From positions 1 through 45,196 of the forward strand of contig DYMH01000014.1 in NCBI GenBank assembly GCA_020721645.1: 45,196 nt of DNA, read 5' to 3'. The notes beneath the pieces are model-generated. The model did not search any database. It was given only the letters and a program-made list of their open reading frames with translations, and was not told the DNA's origin. The number at the start of each line of letters is the position of its first letter. Position 1 is the stretch's first letter. A program made the translations under genes and the position numbers. Origin of the DNA: Draconibacterium orientale (lineage in GTDB: Bacteria; Bacteroidota; Bacteroidia; Bacteroidales; JAADGE01). Below, one piece after another: positions 23,538-30,912 of the stretch.

Positions 23538-24437
23538 ATGAAATTATTTCAGCCGGTAGAATTTAAAGATTACCAACTCATTGATTGCGGCAATTTTGAG
23601 AAATTAGAACGATTTGGCGATTATACCTTGATACGCCCCGAGCCGCAAGCCGTTTGGCTTCCAAAACTGAGTCGCGAAACGTGGTTGAAAGCGGCACATG
23701 CACAATTTCAACGCGAAAAACAAAAAACATCGTATCGTGCGGGGACAAGCGAGAACGGCGGCTGGTCGATATTAAAAAAAATGCCCGCATCGTGGGTTGT
23801 AAATTGTCCGTTGCCGCAAGGAGGTTTTAAAATGAAATTGTCGATGACCTCGTTCGGGCACATCGGAATGTTTCCCGAACAAGCTTCGAATTGGGCATAT
23901 ATTTATAATTCGGTGAAATCGATGTCGGTGCAAAAAACTCGCATACTCAATCTTTTTGCATACACAGGCGGTGCAACTTTTGCTGCCAATGCAGCAGGTG
24001 CCGATGTTACGCATTTAGATGCCGTGAAACCCGTGGTGAATTGGTCGCGCGAAAACATGGAACTCAGCGGACAGAAAGACATTCGATGGATTGTGGACGA
24101 TGCCCTGAAATTTTTGCACCGAGAAGTGAAACGCGGAAAAACATATCACGGAATCATACTCGACCCACCGGCTTACGGACGCGGTCCGACCGGCGAAAAA
24201 TGGGTTTTGGAAGAAGGCATCAATGAATTATTAAAATTGTGTTCTCAAATATTAGAAAAAAACAATAATTTTCTTATTCTAAACCTTTATTCGCTCGGAT
24301 TTTCGTCGCTGATAGCTCAAAATTTACTCGAATCATATTTCCCTACAGTTGAAAGCGAATTCGGCGAATTTTATTTGCAGGCAAAATCGGGAATTCGTTT
24401 ACCGCTCGGAACTTTTGCCAGATTCAGAGGAATATAA
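23538..24437 (+). CDS. Class I SAM methyltransferase, RlmI-like (rRNA m5C)
   Basis: This 299-residue methyltransferase has SAM motif I in LNLFAYTGGATFAA, motif II with the acidic HLDAVK, and motif IV LDPPAYGRG. The order and spacing match the RlmI/YccW and RlmK group that modifies 23S rRNA. The N-terminal PUA domain of RlmI is missing; instead there is a short beta domain (1-110). The second catalytic cysteine region is probably in the KLCSQ segment, but this is less certain. It is the first of three closely spaced plus-strand RNA-modification genes (gaps of 57 and 53 bases). Confidence 0.85.
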   Translation: MKLFQPVEFKDYQLIDCGNFEKLERFGDYTLIRPEPQAVWLPKLSRETWLKAAHAQFQREKQKTSYRAGTSENGGWSILKKMPASWVVNCPLPQGGFKMKLSMTSFGHIGMFPEQASNWAYIYNSVKSMSVQKTRILNLFAYTGGATFAANAAGADVTHLDAVKPVVNWSRENMELSGQKDIRWIVDDALKFLHREVKRGKTYHGIILDPPAYGRGPTGEKWVLEEGINELLKLCSQILEKNNNFLILNLYSLGFSSLIAQNLLESYFPTVESEFGEFYLQAKSGIRLPLGTFARFRGI

Positions 24438-24494
24438 ACAAAGCATTTAATATTTCTTGTTATCGAATTCATTTTCCAAATACTGACTAATTTT

Positions 24495-25403
24495 ATGAAG
24501 TACAAAATAAAAAAAACTGCCGGACTGCTCGAAACTGTCTTGGAAATATACAAAGGCGTGTCGAAACAGAAGGCAAAACAAATACTTTCGCATTCCGAAT
24601 TCATTCTTGACGGAAAAAAAATCGACCGACATCCGAATACCCAAGTTGGCGAAGGAAGTTTTCTGGAAATCAATTCGATAGATAAAAGCAACGGCAAAAC
24701 AAAATTGCCTACGCGAGCACGCCCGATTTCGATTTATTTTGAAGACGATTATTTTCTTGTAGCTCTAAAACCTGCGTCCATTCTGTCGTGCGGAAGCAAG
24801 ACCGAAAAAATGAATTATTCTTTTCATAAAGAACTCGAAAAATTTATGACCGAACGAGATGACAAAAAAACACGCTTGTGGGTTGTTCATCGAATCGACC
24901 GCGAAGTTGAAGGTTTGAATTTGTTTGCCAAAACCGAAGAATATCAAACAATGATAAAAGAAAACTGGCAGCATGTTATAAAAAAATATCTTGCCTTAAC
25001 CGAAAATCGACCCAAAACCGATACCGGTTTTATTGAGAGTTGGTTGAAAGATACGGCAGAACAAAAGGTGATAGAACTAAAAAAAGAAACTGCCGATTCC
25101 AAATTTGCAAAAACCGAATACACGTATTTGCGTGCCGAAAAAAAATTCCACCTCCTCGAAATAAAACTTCATACGGGCAGGAAAAATCAGATACGCGTGC
25201 ATTTATCTGGCATTGGTTGTCCGATTGTGGGAGACAGAAAATACGGAGCTTCGCCAAAGCCCGAACGACAGATTCGATTGGCGGCATATCATATTGAATT
25301 TAAACATCCTGTAACCGGAAAAACCGTTGAGTTGAAATATCAACCTGCCGCAAAATTTTTCAATCCATCGAACAAAGAAGACGAAAAGTATAAAATTTTA
25401 TAG
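24495..25403 (+). CDS. RluA-family pseudouridine synthase
   Basis: This 302-residue synthase has an S4-like RNA-binding part at the N-terminus (about 10-60). The RluA catalytic domain has Asp135 in HRIDREVEG (consensus HRLDxxTSG) as the nucleophile. Later blocks are the KKYLALTE strand, LHTGRKNQIRVHL and GDRKYG. It converts uridine to pseudouridine in rRNA or tRNA; the site is unknown. The EVEG ending of motif II in place of (T)SG is a visible deviation. It lies between the RlmI-like and TrmH-like genes and is probably co-transcribed. Confidence 0.88.
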   Translation: MKYKIKKTAGLLETVLEIYKGVSKQKAKQILSHSEFILDGKKIDRHPNTQVGEGSFLEINSIDKSNGKTKLPTRARPISIYFEDDYFLVALKPASILSCGSKTEKMNYSFHKELEKFMTERDDKKTRLWVVHRIDREVEGLNLFAKTEEYQTMIKENWQHVIKKYLALTENRPKTDTGFIESWLKDTAEQKVIELKKETADSKFAKTEYTYLRAEKKFHLLEIKLHTGRKNQIRVHLSGIGCPIVGDRKYGASPKPERQIRLAAYHIEFKHPVTGKTVELKYQPAAKFFNPSNKEDEKYKIL

Positions 25404-25456
25404 TTAGATATGAGATATTAGACACAAGACAAAAGACACAAGAAATTTAAATAGGA

Positions 25457-26266
25457 ATGAATTTTAAAATTACCGATACGATAACAAGTCGTCAAAATCC
25501 AAAAATAAAGAACACGCTTTTATTGCAAAAAGCAAGCGAACGTCGAAAGCAAAATATTTTTGTGATTGAGGGTTTGAAAGAAATTGAAAAAGCCGCCGGA
25601 AAAGGCTATGAATTTGAGACTGTTTTCTTTTGTTCAAAACTCATTTCGGCAAAAGAATTAGAAAGAATTTTACCCGAAAACGGTGCACTGCACATTTACG
25701 AAGTCAGTCCCGAAGTTTTTGAGAAGATGGCTTATCGCGAAAATTCGGGCGGCGTTGTGGTATTGGCACGCCCGAAAAATCATCGCCTCGAAAACCTGAA
25801 ACTCAGAACGAATCCTTTGATTTTAGTTATCGAAAGCGTGGAAAAACCCGGCAATCTCGGGGCTTTGTATCGCACTGCCGATGCAGCAGGAATTGATGCA
25901 GTGCTGATTTGCGACCCGAAAACCGATTTGTACAATGCCAATGCCGTGCGTGCCTCGCTGGGCTGTGTTTTTACAATACCGACAGCACTTACCGACAGTA
26001 AAACGGCGATAGAATTTCTGAAAAAAAATCAAATTAAAATTTTTGCAACATATTTGCAGGCTGCTGTTCCGTATCACACGGTAGATTTTACCCAATCTTC
26101 GGCAATTGTTATGGGTACGGAAGCTACCGGAATTTCACAGGTTTGGGTCGATTCTGCCGACAAAAACATCATTATTCCGATGCGAGGCGAAGCCGATTCG
26201 ATGAATGTTTCGACTTCGGCGGCTGTTGTTATTTTTGAAGCGTGTCGGCAAAGAGGATTTAAGTAA
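25457..26266 (+). CDS. TrmH-family (SPOUT) RNA 2'-O-methyltransferase
   Basis: This 269-residue protein has an N-terminal substrate-binding domain (SRQNPKIKN start, about 1-95). A SPOUT knot domain follows with its three motifs: NLGALYRTADAAG, IVMGTEATGIS and IPMRGEADSMNVSTSAAVV. It methylates a ribose 2'-OH in rRNA or tRNA with SAM, as RlmB and TrmH do; the exact site is not evident. It is the third gene of the RNA-modification cluster. Its stop lies 4 bases before the 8-bp duplication that flanks mobile element A1, so A1 sits in the 3' end of this transcript. Confidence 0.9.
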   Translation: MNFKITDTITSRQNPKIKNTLLLQKASERRKQNIFVIEGLKEIEKAAGKGYEFETVFFCSKLISAKELERILPENGALHIYEVSPEVFEKMAYRENSGGVVVLARPKNHRLENLKLRTNPLILVIESVEKPGNLGALYRTADAAGIDAVLICDPKTDLYNANAVRASLGCVFTIPTALTDSKTAIEFLKKNQIKIFATYLQAAVPYHTVDFTQSSAIVMGTEATGISQVWVDSADKNIIIPMRGEADSMNVSTSAAVVIFEACRQRGFK

Positions 26267-26278
26267 TATTTTAATTTA

Positions 26279-26520
26279 TAGACTTACATACATAAACAAT
26301 ATCATACAAACCATGAGGCTGTTCAAAAGTTGAATTTTAGTAGTATGTGTAAAATATTTTGGCATTTCATAACTGTCTCGATTTTCATCGTAGAGACGTG
26401 TTGCACACGTCTCAAACACAAATACGTGTAAAATATTTTGGCATTTCATAACTGTTTTCTGCGTGCATCAAACTTCGAGAGTCCCTTGATTTGAGTGTAT
26501 TGGTTAAGTAAATAAGTCTA
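26279..26520. mobile_element. MITE-like element A1 (242 bp) with 8-bp target duplication
   Basis: The ends form an imperfect 23-bp terminal inverted repeat (26279-26301 and 26498-26520, 19 of 23 positions matching), both starting TAGACTTA from the outside. The element is flanked by TTAATTTA on each side (26271-26278 and 26521-26528), a perfect 8-bp direct repeat as left by transposition. It has no coding capacity. Internally there is a perfect 30-bp direct repeat (26347-26376 and 26426-26455) around a palindrome (26393-26413). The copy at 45144 is identical to the first 53 bases. The right duplication supplies the TAA stop of miaA. Confidence 0.88.
26393..26413. repeat. Palindrome nested inside element A1
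   Basis: GAGACGTGT, loop TGC, ACACGTCTC: a perfect 9-bp stem. The GTAGAGACG...CGTCTC type of palindrome is a familiar dispersed element in Bacteroidota and cyanobacteria. Here it sits between two 30-bp direct repeats, as if it inserted and duplicated adjoining sequence. Confidence 0.85.
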
Positions 26521-26525
26521 TTAAT

Positions 26526-27461
26526 TTATTCTGCTTTAAGCCATGTCGTAATCATATTTATTTTTTTCTCGTCTTCCAAATATCCGTCTAATTTATGAAT
26601 CACAAAACCTTCGTTTTCCATTTTGCGAAACCATGTCATCTGGCGTTTCGAGAATTGATGAATTGCCGTTTCGAGAGCCGAAAACATTTCGTTGTAGGTG
26701 TATTTACCTAAAAGAAAATCGCTTAAATATTTGTATTCCAAACCGTAATATTGAAGTGTTTCTATCGGAACTCCCGAATCCAGAAGTCGATTTACTTCGT
26801 TGAGCATTCCGTTTTCGAGTCTTTGTTTCAAACGCTCTGTAATTCGGCGACGGCGTGAATCTCGGTCGAAAACCACTTGAATGTTCAGACTGTTGATTTG
26901 TGGAAAATCGGTTTCCGTTTCCGGATTTTTTTCGTAAAACAAAGCAATTTCAACAGCACGAAGCAAGCGTTTTCGGTTCGAGGTATCGCTGATGTTATGC
27001 AAGGAACGGTGTGAATTTAAAATTTCGGTCAATTCTTCATCGCTTTTTTTTGTTAGTTCGGCTCTCAAATTCTCATCAACAGGCACATTAATCAGTCTAT
27101 AGCCTTTCAGAACGGCTTCGATATACATTCCGGTTCCGCCGCAAAGAATCGGGAATTTTTCGCGCGAACGAATATCTTCAAAAACCTTTAAAAAATCGCG
27201 TTGATACTCGAAAACATTGTATTTTTCGCCGGCATCGGCAATGTCGATTAAATGGTAGGGAATCAATTTCCCGTTTCGTGTATATTCCGACAAATCTTTT
27301 CCCGTGCCGATGTCCATTCCGCGATACACTTGGCGCGAATCGGCACTTATAATTTCGCCGCCCAAACGCTCGGCTGCCAAAACAGCCAAAGATGTTTTTC
27401 CTCCGGCTGTTGCTCCGAAAACAGAAAGCAGATTGTATTTTGTTTGAGATTCGTTTTTCAT
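26526..27461 (-). CDS. miaA: tRNA dimethylallyltransferase
   Basis: This 311-residue enzyme adds a dimethylallyl group to A37 of tRNAs reading UNN codons. The P-loop GATAGGKTS is at residues 16-24, followed by the ISADSRQVYRGMDIGTGK signature. The Cys-Gly-Gly-Thr-Gly-Met-Tyr block, PVDENLRAEL and the C-terminal KRQMTWFRK are present. ATG at 27461 is chosen; the frame also allows a TTG three codons upstream. The stop codon lies inside the right 8-bp duplication of element A1. It is divergent from smpB with 76 bases between them. Confidence 0.95.
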   Translation of the reverse strand: MKNESQTKYNLLSVFGATAGGKTSLAVLAAERLGGEIISADSRQVYRGMDIGTGKDLSEYTRNGKLIPYHLIDIADAGEKYNVFEYQRDFLKVFEDIRSREKFPILCGGTGMYIEAVLKGYRLINVPVDENLRAELTKKSDEELTEILNSHRSLHNISDTSNRKRLLRAVEIALFYEKNPETETDFPQINSLNIQVVFDRDSRRRRITERLKQRLENGMLNEVNRLLDSGVPIETLQYYGLEYKYLSDFLLGKYTYNEMFSALETAIHQFSKRQMTWFRKMENEGFVIHKLDGYLEDEKKINMITTWLKAE

Positions 27462-27506
27462 CGGATTCAAAATTAATAATTCCGAAGGATTTTCTTAGAA
27501 AAAATT

Positions 27507-27514
27507 TACCTTTG
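27507..27514 (+). promoter_or_regulatory. -7 box of smpB
   Basis: TACCTTTG matches TAnnTTTG exactly, 23 bases before the ATG at 27538. No -33 TTTG lies 19 bases upstream. Confidence 0.5.
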
Positions 27515-27537
27515 CATTTGAAAAATTTCTATCGGAT

Positions 27538-28011
27538 ATGGCAAAAACTATCGACATAAAAAACCGTAAAGCGTGGCACGACTACGAATTATCGGATAAA
27601 TATACAGCCGGAATCGAACTTTCGGGCACCGAAATCAAGTCGATACGAGCCGGAAAAGCAAGTTTGTCCGACTCTTATTGCTTTTTTCTGCCCGTTCCGC
27701 AAAAGCCTTTGGTTTTTGAATTGTGGGTGAAAATGCACATTGCCGAATACGAATACGGAACATATAACAACCACGAACCCAAGCGCGAACGCCGCTTATT
27801 GTTGAATCGACGAGAACTTAACAAATTGTATAAAGCAGTGAAAGCCACCGGGCTAACGATTATTCCGACTCGAATGTTCATCAACGATAAAGGTTTTGCG
27901 AAATTGGAAATTGCCGTAGCACGTGGGAAAAAATTTCACGACAAACGCGAATCGCTTAAAACAAAAGATGCAGGTAGGGAAATGGATAAAATGCGTAAAA
28001 TTAAAGCTTAA
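27538..28011 (+). CDS. smpB: SsrA-binding protein
   Basis: This 157-residue SmpB is complete. It has an N-terminal [30 protein letters not shown] and [10 protein letters not shown], and a lysine-rich C-terminal tail (DKMRKIKA) that enters the decoding centre. It binds tmRNA and is needed for trans-translation and rescue of stalled ribosomes. The tmRNA gene itself was not found nearby. Single plus-strand gene, convergent with ispH (34 bases between stops, no clear hairpin). Confidence 0.96.
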   Translation: MAKTIDIKNRKAWHDYELSDKYTAGIELSGTEIKSIRAGKASLSDSYCFFLPVPQKPLVFELWVKMHIAEYEYGTYNNHEPKRERRLLLNRRELNKLYKAVKATGLTIIPTRMFINDKGFAKLEIAVARGKKFHDKRESLKTKDAGREMDKMRKIKA

Positions 28012-28045
28012 TTTCTTTGTGCACGAAACGAAATATAGAAACAAT

Positions 28046-28927
28046 TTATTTTTCGATGAGTTTGAAAATTTCATCGTGTATCTTTTCCATTAACCAACGC
28101 GGTGTTGATGTCGCTCCGCAAATGCCGACGGTTTCAATTCCTGCAAACCATGCCGGATTCAAATCATCGCTGTCGGAAACAAAATAACTGCTGGGATTTT
28201 GTTTTCGACACACATCAAAAAGGACTTTGCCGTTAGAACTTTTGATGCCGCTCACAAAAATAATTACTTCGTGGCTGAGCGAAAATGTTTTCAACTCAAC
28301 ATCTCGTTTGGACACCTGACTGCAAATGGTTTTGTTGGCAATAAATTGAATATCTTCCTTGCCGGTTGCTGCTTTCATGCGACATTTAATTTCTTCTGTA
28401 ATTTTTTCGTAGCCTTCGAGGCTTTTGGTGGTTTGAGAAAAAATATTTATGGGTTTCGAGAAATCGATTGAATCCAAATCGCTAAAATCCGAAATCACAA
28501 TGCCATTGCCTTGTGTTTGACCCAATAATCCGTTCACTTCGGCATGTCCTTTTTTGCCGTAAATCACAACCTGTCCTTCAATTTTGTTGATAGCATCGAA
28601 ACCCGTTTTGATATTGTTTTGAAGTCTCAAAACCACAGGACACGAGGCATCGAGAAGTTTAATATTATTTTCGAGAGCTATTCGATAGGTTTCCGGCGGT
28701 TCGCCGTGTGCACGAATCAACACTTTGCAATCATGCAATCCTTTTAATTGTTCGTGGTCGATTGTTTTCAAACCTTTTTTGCGAAGGCGTTCTACTTCTA
28801 CATTGTTGTGTACAATATCGCCCAAGCAATATAATGTTTCTAAATTCGATAACTCTTCTTCGGCACGCTGAATAGCATACACAACCCCGAAACAAAAACC
28901 CGAATTGGAGTCAATGGTTATTGTCAT
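28046..28927 (-). CDS. ispH: 4-hydroxy-3-methylbut-2-enyl diphosphate reductase
   Basis: This 293-residue enzyme has the three cysteines that hold the 4Fe-4S cluster: Cys12 in GFCFGV, Cys96 in DASCPVV and Cys202 in KTICSQ. Substrate-contacting residues are His40, His74 in RAHGEPP, and His128/Glu130 in GHAEVNG. It makes IPP and DMAPP in the last step of the MEP pathway, so this organism uses the non-mevalonate route. Full length and monocistronic, or first with the following secreted-protein gene upstream on the same strand (23 bases apart). Confidence 0.95.
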   Translation of the reverse strand: MTITIDSNSGFCFGVVYAIQRAEEELSNLETLYCLGDIVHNNVEVERLRKKGLKTIDHEQLKGLHDCKVLIRAHGEPPETYRIALENNIKLLDASCPVVLRLQNNIKTGFDAINKIEGQVVIYGKKGHAEVNGLLGQTQGNGIVISDFSDLDSIDFSKPINIFSQTTKSLEGYEKITEEIKCRMKAATGKEDIQFIANKTICSQVSKRDVELKTFSLSHEVIIFVSGIKSSNGKVLFDVCRKQNPSSYFVSDSDDLNPAWFAGIETVGICGATSTPRWLMEKIHDEIFKLIEK

Positions 28928-28950
28928 TTTCTGAGCAAGTATTAACAGTT

Positions 28951-30027
28951 CTAATTAAAGTCGTCATCATCGTAAGAGAACTCAAAATGTTCTGAATTTG
29001 CATCATTTTCATCGTTGTAATCTGTATTTCCCGAAAATTCAGTATCAAAAGTCAAAGTCATTGGAATTGATATTATGGTGGGAGATGCTCCATATTTTGT
29101 TTGCGGAATCTCGAAAGTCAGATTCGACAGACAGGCGGACGAAGCTGCCGTGTATTCTTTCTCGAAGAGCCGTAGATATTTTTCAAGAACTTGCTTGTCG
29201 GCAATATTTTTTAGTGTCAAATATTTTCTAAAAAAAACCGGAACAATGTGGGTTTCCATCAGCAAGCCATGTTCATCGATAATGAATTGAATGTTAATTT
29301 TCCCGATAATTTGATGTCGTTTCGCTAAGGAAGGATATTTCATTTTTGATTGCAAACAATTTAAAAATTGTTCGGTCATTGGTTTGCTTAAAACTGTATT
29401 CGTAATTTCATCGGCAGAACTTATACTGTAATAATTCTGTAATTCAAATTCTTGGTCTGCAATTTTTTGTACTTCGGCTGTATCCAATTCGATAATGGTA
29501 AGATACAGTGGATTTTTGATTTTAACTTTTAACAGCGGACTTGTGAACAAAAATAAGGTGTGATAACGATAATCGGGATTTTCGGTGTCCAGGGTCTTTT
29601 TTGTAAAAAACAAGGTGGAGGTTTTACCCGAATTGTATCTGTAAACATCGCAATCCGTTCCTTTGAAGCTTGCCGCAGTGTCTAATTTTGTGAGATTTTG
29701 CAACGAATCCGGGGCGATATGCCTCATGGAATAGAACATTTGTTTGCCCGAGCGGAAATATTTCAAACCTTTTTCGGCAAAGCATAAAGATGTTTCAAAA
29801 GTATCTGTATTATTGTATCTTACTGATTTGTACAAACCTTTTTTTACAAAAACTTTCATTTGTGTCCCGTTTCGTTCACCCAAACTTTTAATGTTAATAT
29901 TTTTATTCTTTGGGAGATACATGATGTTGTAGGTCAAGATTCCTTCAAATTTTTGGGAAAAAACGGGGCTGATTCCTGTAAATAGAAAGGAAAAATAAAT
30001 TATCAACGAAAATTTCAGTGTTTTCAT
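28951..30027 (-). CDS. Secreted protein with TonB-C-like C-terminal region, function unknown
   Basis: This 358-residue protein has a clear signal peptide (residues 1-24, ending PVFSQ). The N-terminal part (about 25-190, starting KFEGILTYNI) resembles the GLPGLI/DUF4412 type of periplasmic beta-rich proteins. The segment from about residue 225 (MKYPSLAKRHQIIGKINIQFIIDEHG) has the pattern of a TonB C-terminal domain: YP..A....I.GK..V.F.I...G. It continues to about 335 and ends in an acidic tail rich in D and E. There is no transmembrane anchor beyond the signal peptide, so it cannot act as a normal TonB. Both domain calls are by pattern only. It lies 23 bases upstream of ispH. Confidence 0.7.
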   Translation of the reverse strand: MKTLKFSLIIYFSFLFTGISPVFSQKFEGILTYNIMYLPKNKNINIKSLGERNGTQMKVFVKKGLYKSVRYNNTDTFETSLCFAEKGLKYFRSGKQMFYSMRHIAPDSLQNLTKLDTAASFKGTDCDVYRYNSGKTSTLFFTKKTLDTENPDYRYHTLFLFTSPLLKVKIKNPLYLTIIELDTAEVQKIADQEFELQNYYSISSADEITNTVLSKPMTEQFLNCLQSKMKYPSLAKRHQIIGKINIQFIIDEHGLLMETHIVPVFFRKYLTLKNIADKQVLEKYLRLFEKEYTAASSACLSNLTFEIPQTKYGASPTIISIPMTLTFDTEFSGNTDYNDENDANSEHFEFSYDDDDFN

Positions 30028-30145
30028 TTTTTTAATTTATAATATGAATGATAATTCAGACACTTTGTTTTTCGTGCAAAATGCCTTAGAAAATTTTATG
30101 CAATTCCGAAAATGTGAATCAAGAAATGAGACCCATTATTTTTCT

Positions 30146-30628
30146 TTAATCCAGAAATTTATCATCGAAATGCAGCGGTAATAGTGATTTGGCACTTTCT
30201 ATAACGCGAATAATGTTTTTACCTATCAGAATTATTTTTATGGGATTTTTGAAACGGGTTTCTGTTTCCACAAGCACTTGGCGACATGCACCGCATGGAG
30301 GAGTTGGAGATTCGGGGAAATCATTTTTTGCAAAAACACTCACTGCCAAAGCTTTTACCGGAACTGTCGGGAACAGCGAATTGGCATAAAAAATTGCCAC
30401 TCTCTCTGCACATAATCCCGAGGGATATGCTGCATTTTCTTGATTAGTTCCGCAAATTATTTCGCCGTTTTCGAGCAAAACCGATGCACTTACCCGGAAA
30501 TTGGAGTAGGGGGCGTAAGCATTTTTTAGTGCTTCTTTCGATTTTTGAATCAATATTTTTTCCTCTTCCGAAAAATTATCAACCGAATTATATTCTAAAA
30601 CAGTCGTTTTTATTTCAATTTTTTTCAT
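30146..30628 (-). CDS. cdd: Cytidine deaminase
   Basis: This 160-residue zinc deaminase has Cys73 and Glu75 in GLCAERVA and Cys112/Cys115 in PPCGACRQ, the full set of catalytic and zinc residues. The YSNFRVSA motif binds substrate. It converts cytidine and deoxycytidine to uridines in pyrimidine salvage. ATG at 30628 is preferred to the in-frame TTG at 30649. It is tandem with the secreted-protein gene downstream (118 bases). Confidence 0.94.
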   Translation of the reverse strand: MKKIEIKTTVLEYNSVDNFSEEEKILIQKSKEALKNAYAPYSNFRVSASVLLENGEIICGTNQENAAYPSGLCAERVAIFYANSLFPTVPVKALAVSVFAKNDFPESPTPPCGACRQVLVETETRFKNPIKIILIGKNIIRVIESAKSLLPLHFDDKFLD

Positions 30629-30861
30629 ATTTCGTTCTATTTTACTCAATTTGTTTCTGTAATATATTACTTTGATTTTTTTGATGTGCTGATATGTCGA
30701 TTAGTCTTAATATCAAATAGTTAAACAAATTGTAAAACGCAATTTATGACCGTGCTTAGTATAATTAATCATTGCAATGAGTTTTTCTTATTTGATATTC
30801 AAATAATTAACTTTGAGTTAAGGTTTTTTGATAAAGAAGACAGCCCGTCAAGCTGTCTTAT

Positions 30862-30900
30862 AAAAAAAGGAATTTAGAAGCTGCGTTCGTAAATTCCTTT
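30862..30900 (-). terminator. Intrinsic terminator of pepD
   Basis: On the minus strand AAAGGAATTT (30900-30891) pairs with AAATTCCTTT (30875-30866) across a 15-base loop, followed by a T run. It lies 12 bases after the pepD stop. A second perfect 8-bp hairpin without a T run (30837-30844 with 30852-30859) follows. Confidence 0.8.
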
Positions 30901-30912
30901 ATCTGTGTTGAT

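Noticed and set aside
25404-25456. Direct-repeat-like ATGAGATATTAGACACAAGAC tract as an element
   Set aside because: Short, imperfect and without borders; such AGACA-rich tracts are common simple sequence in Bacteroidota gaps.
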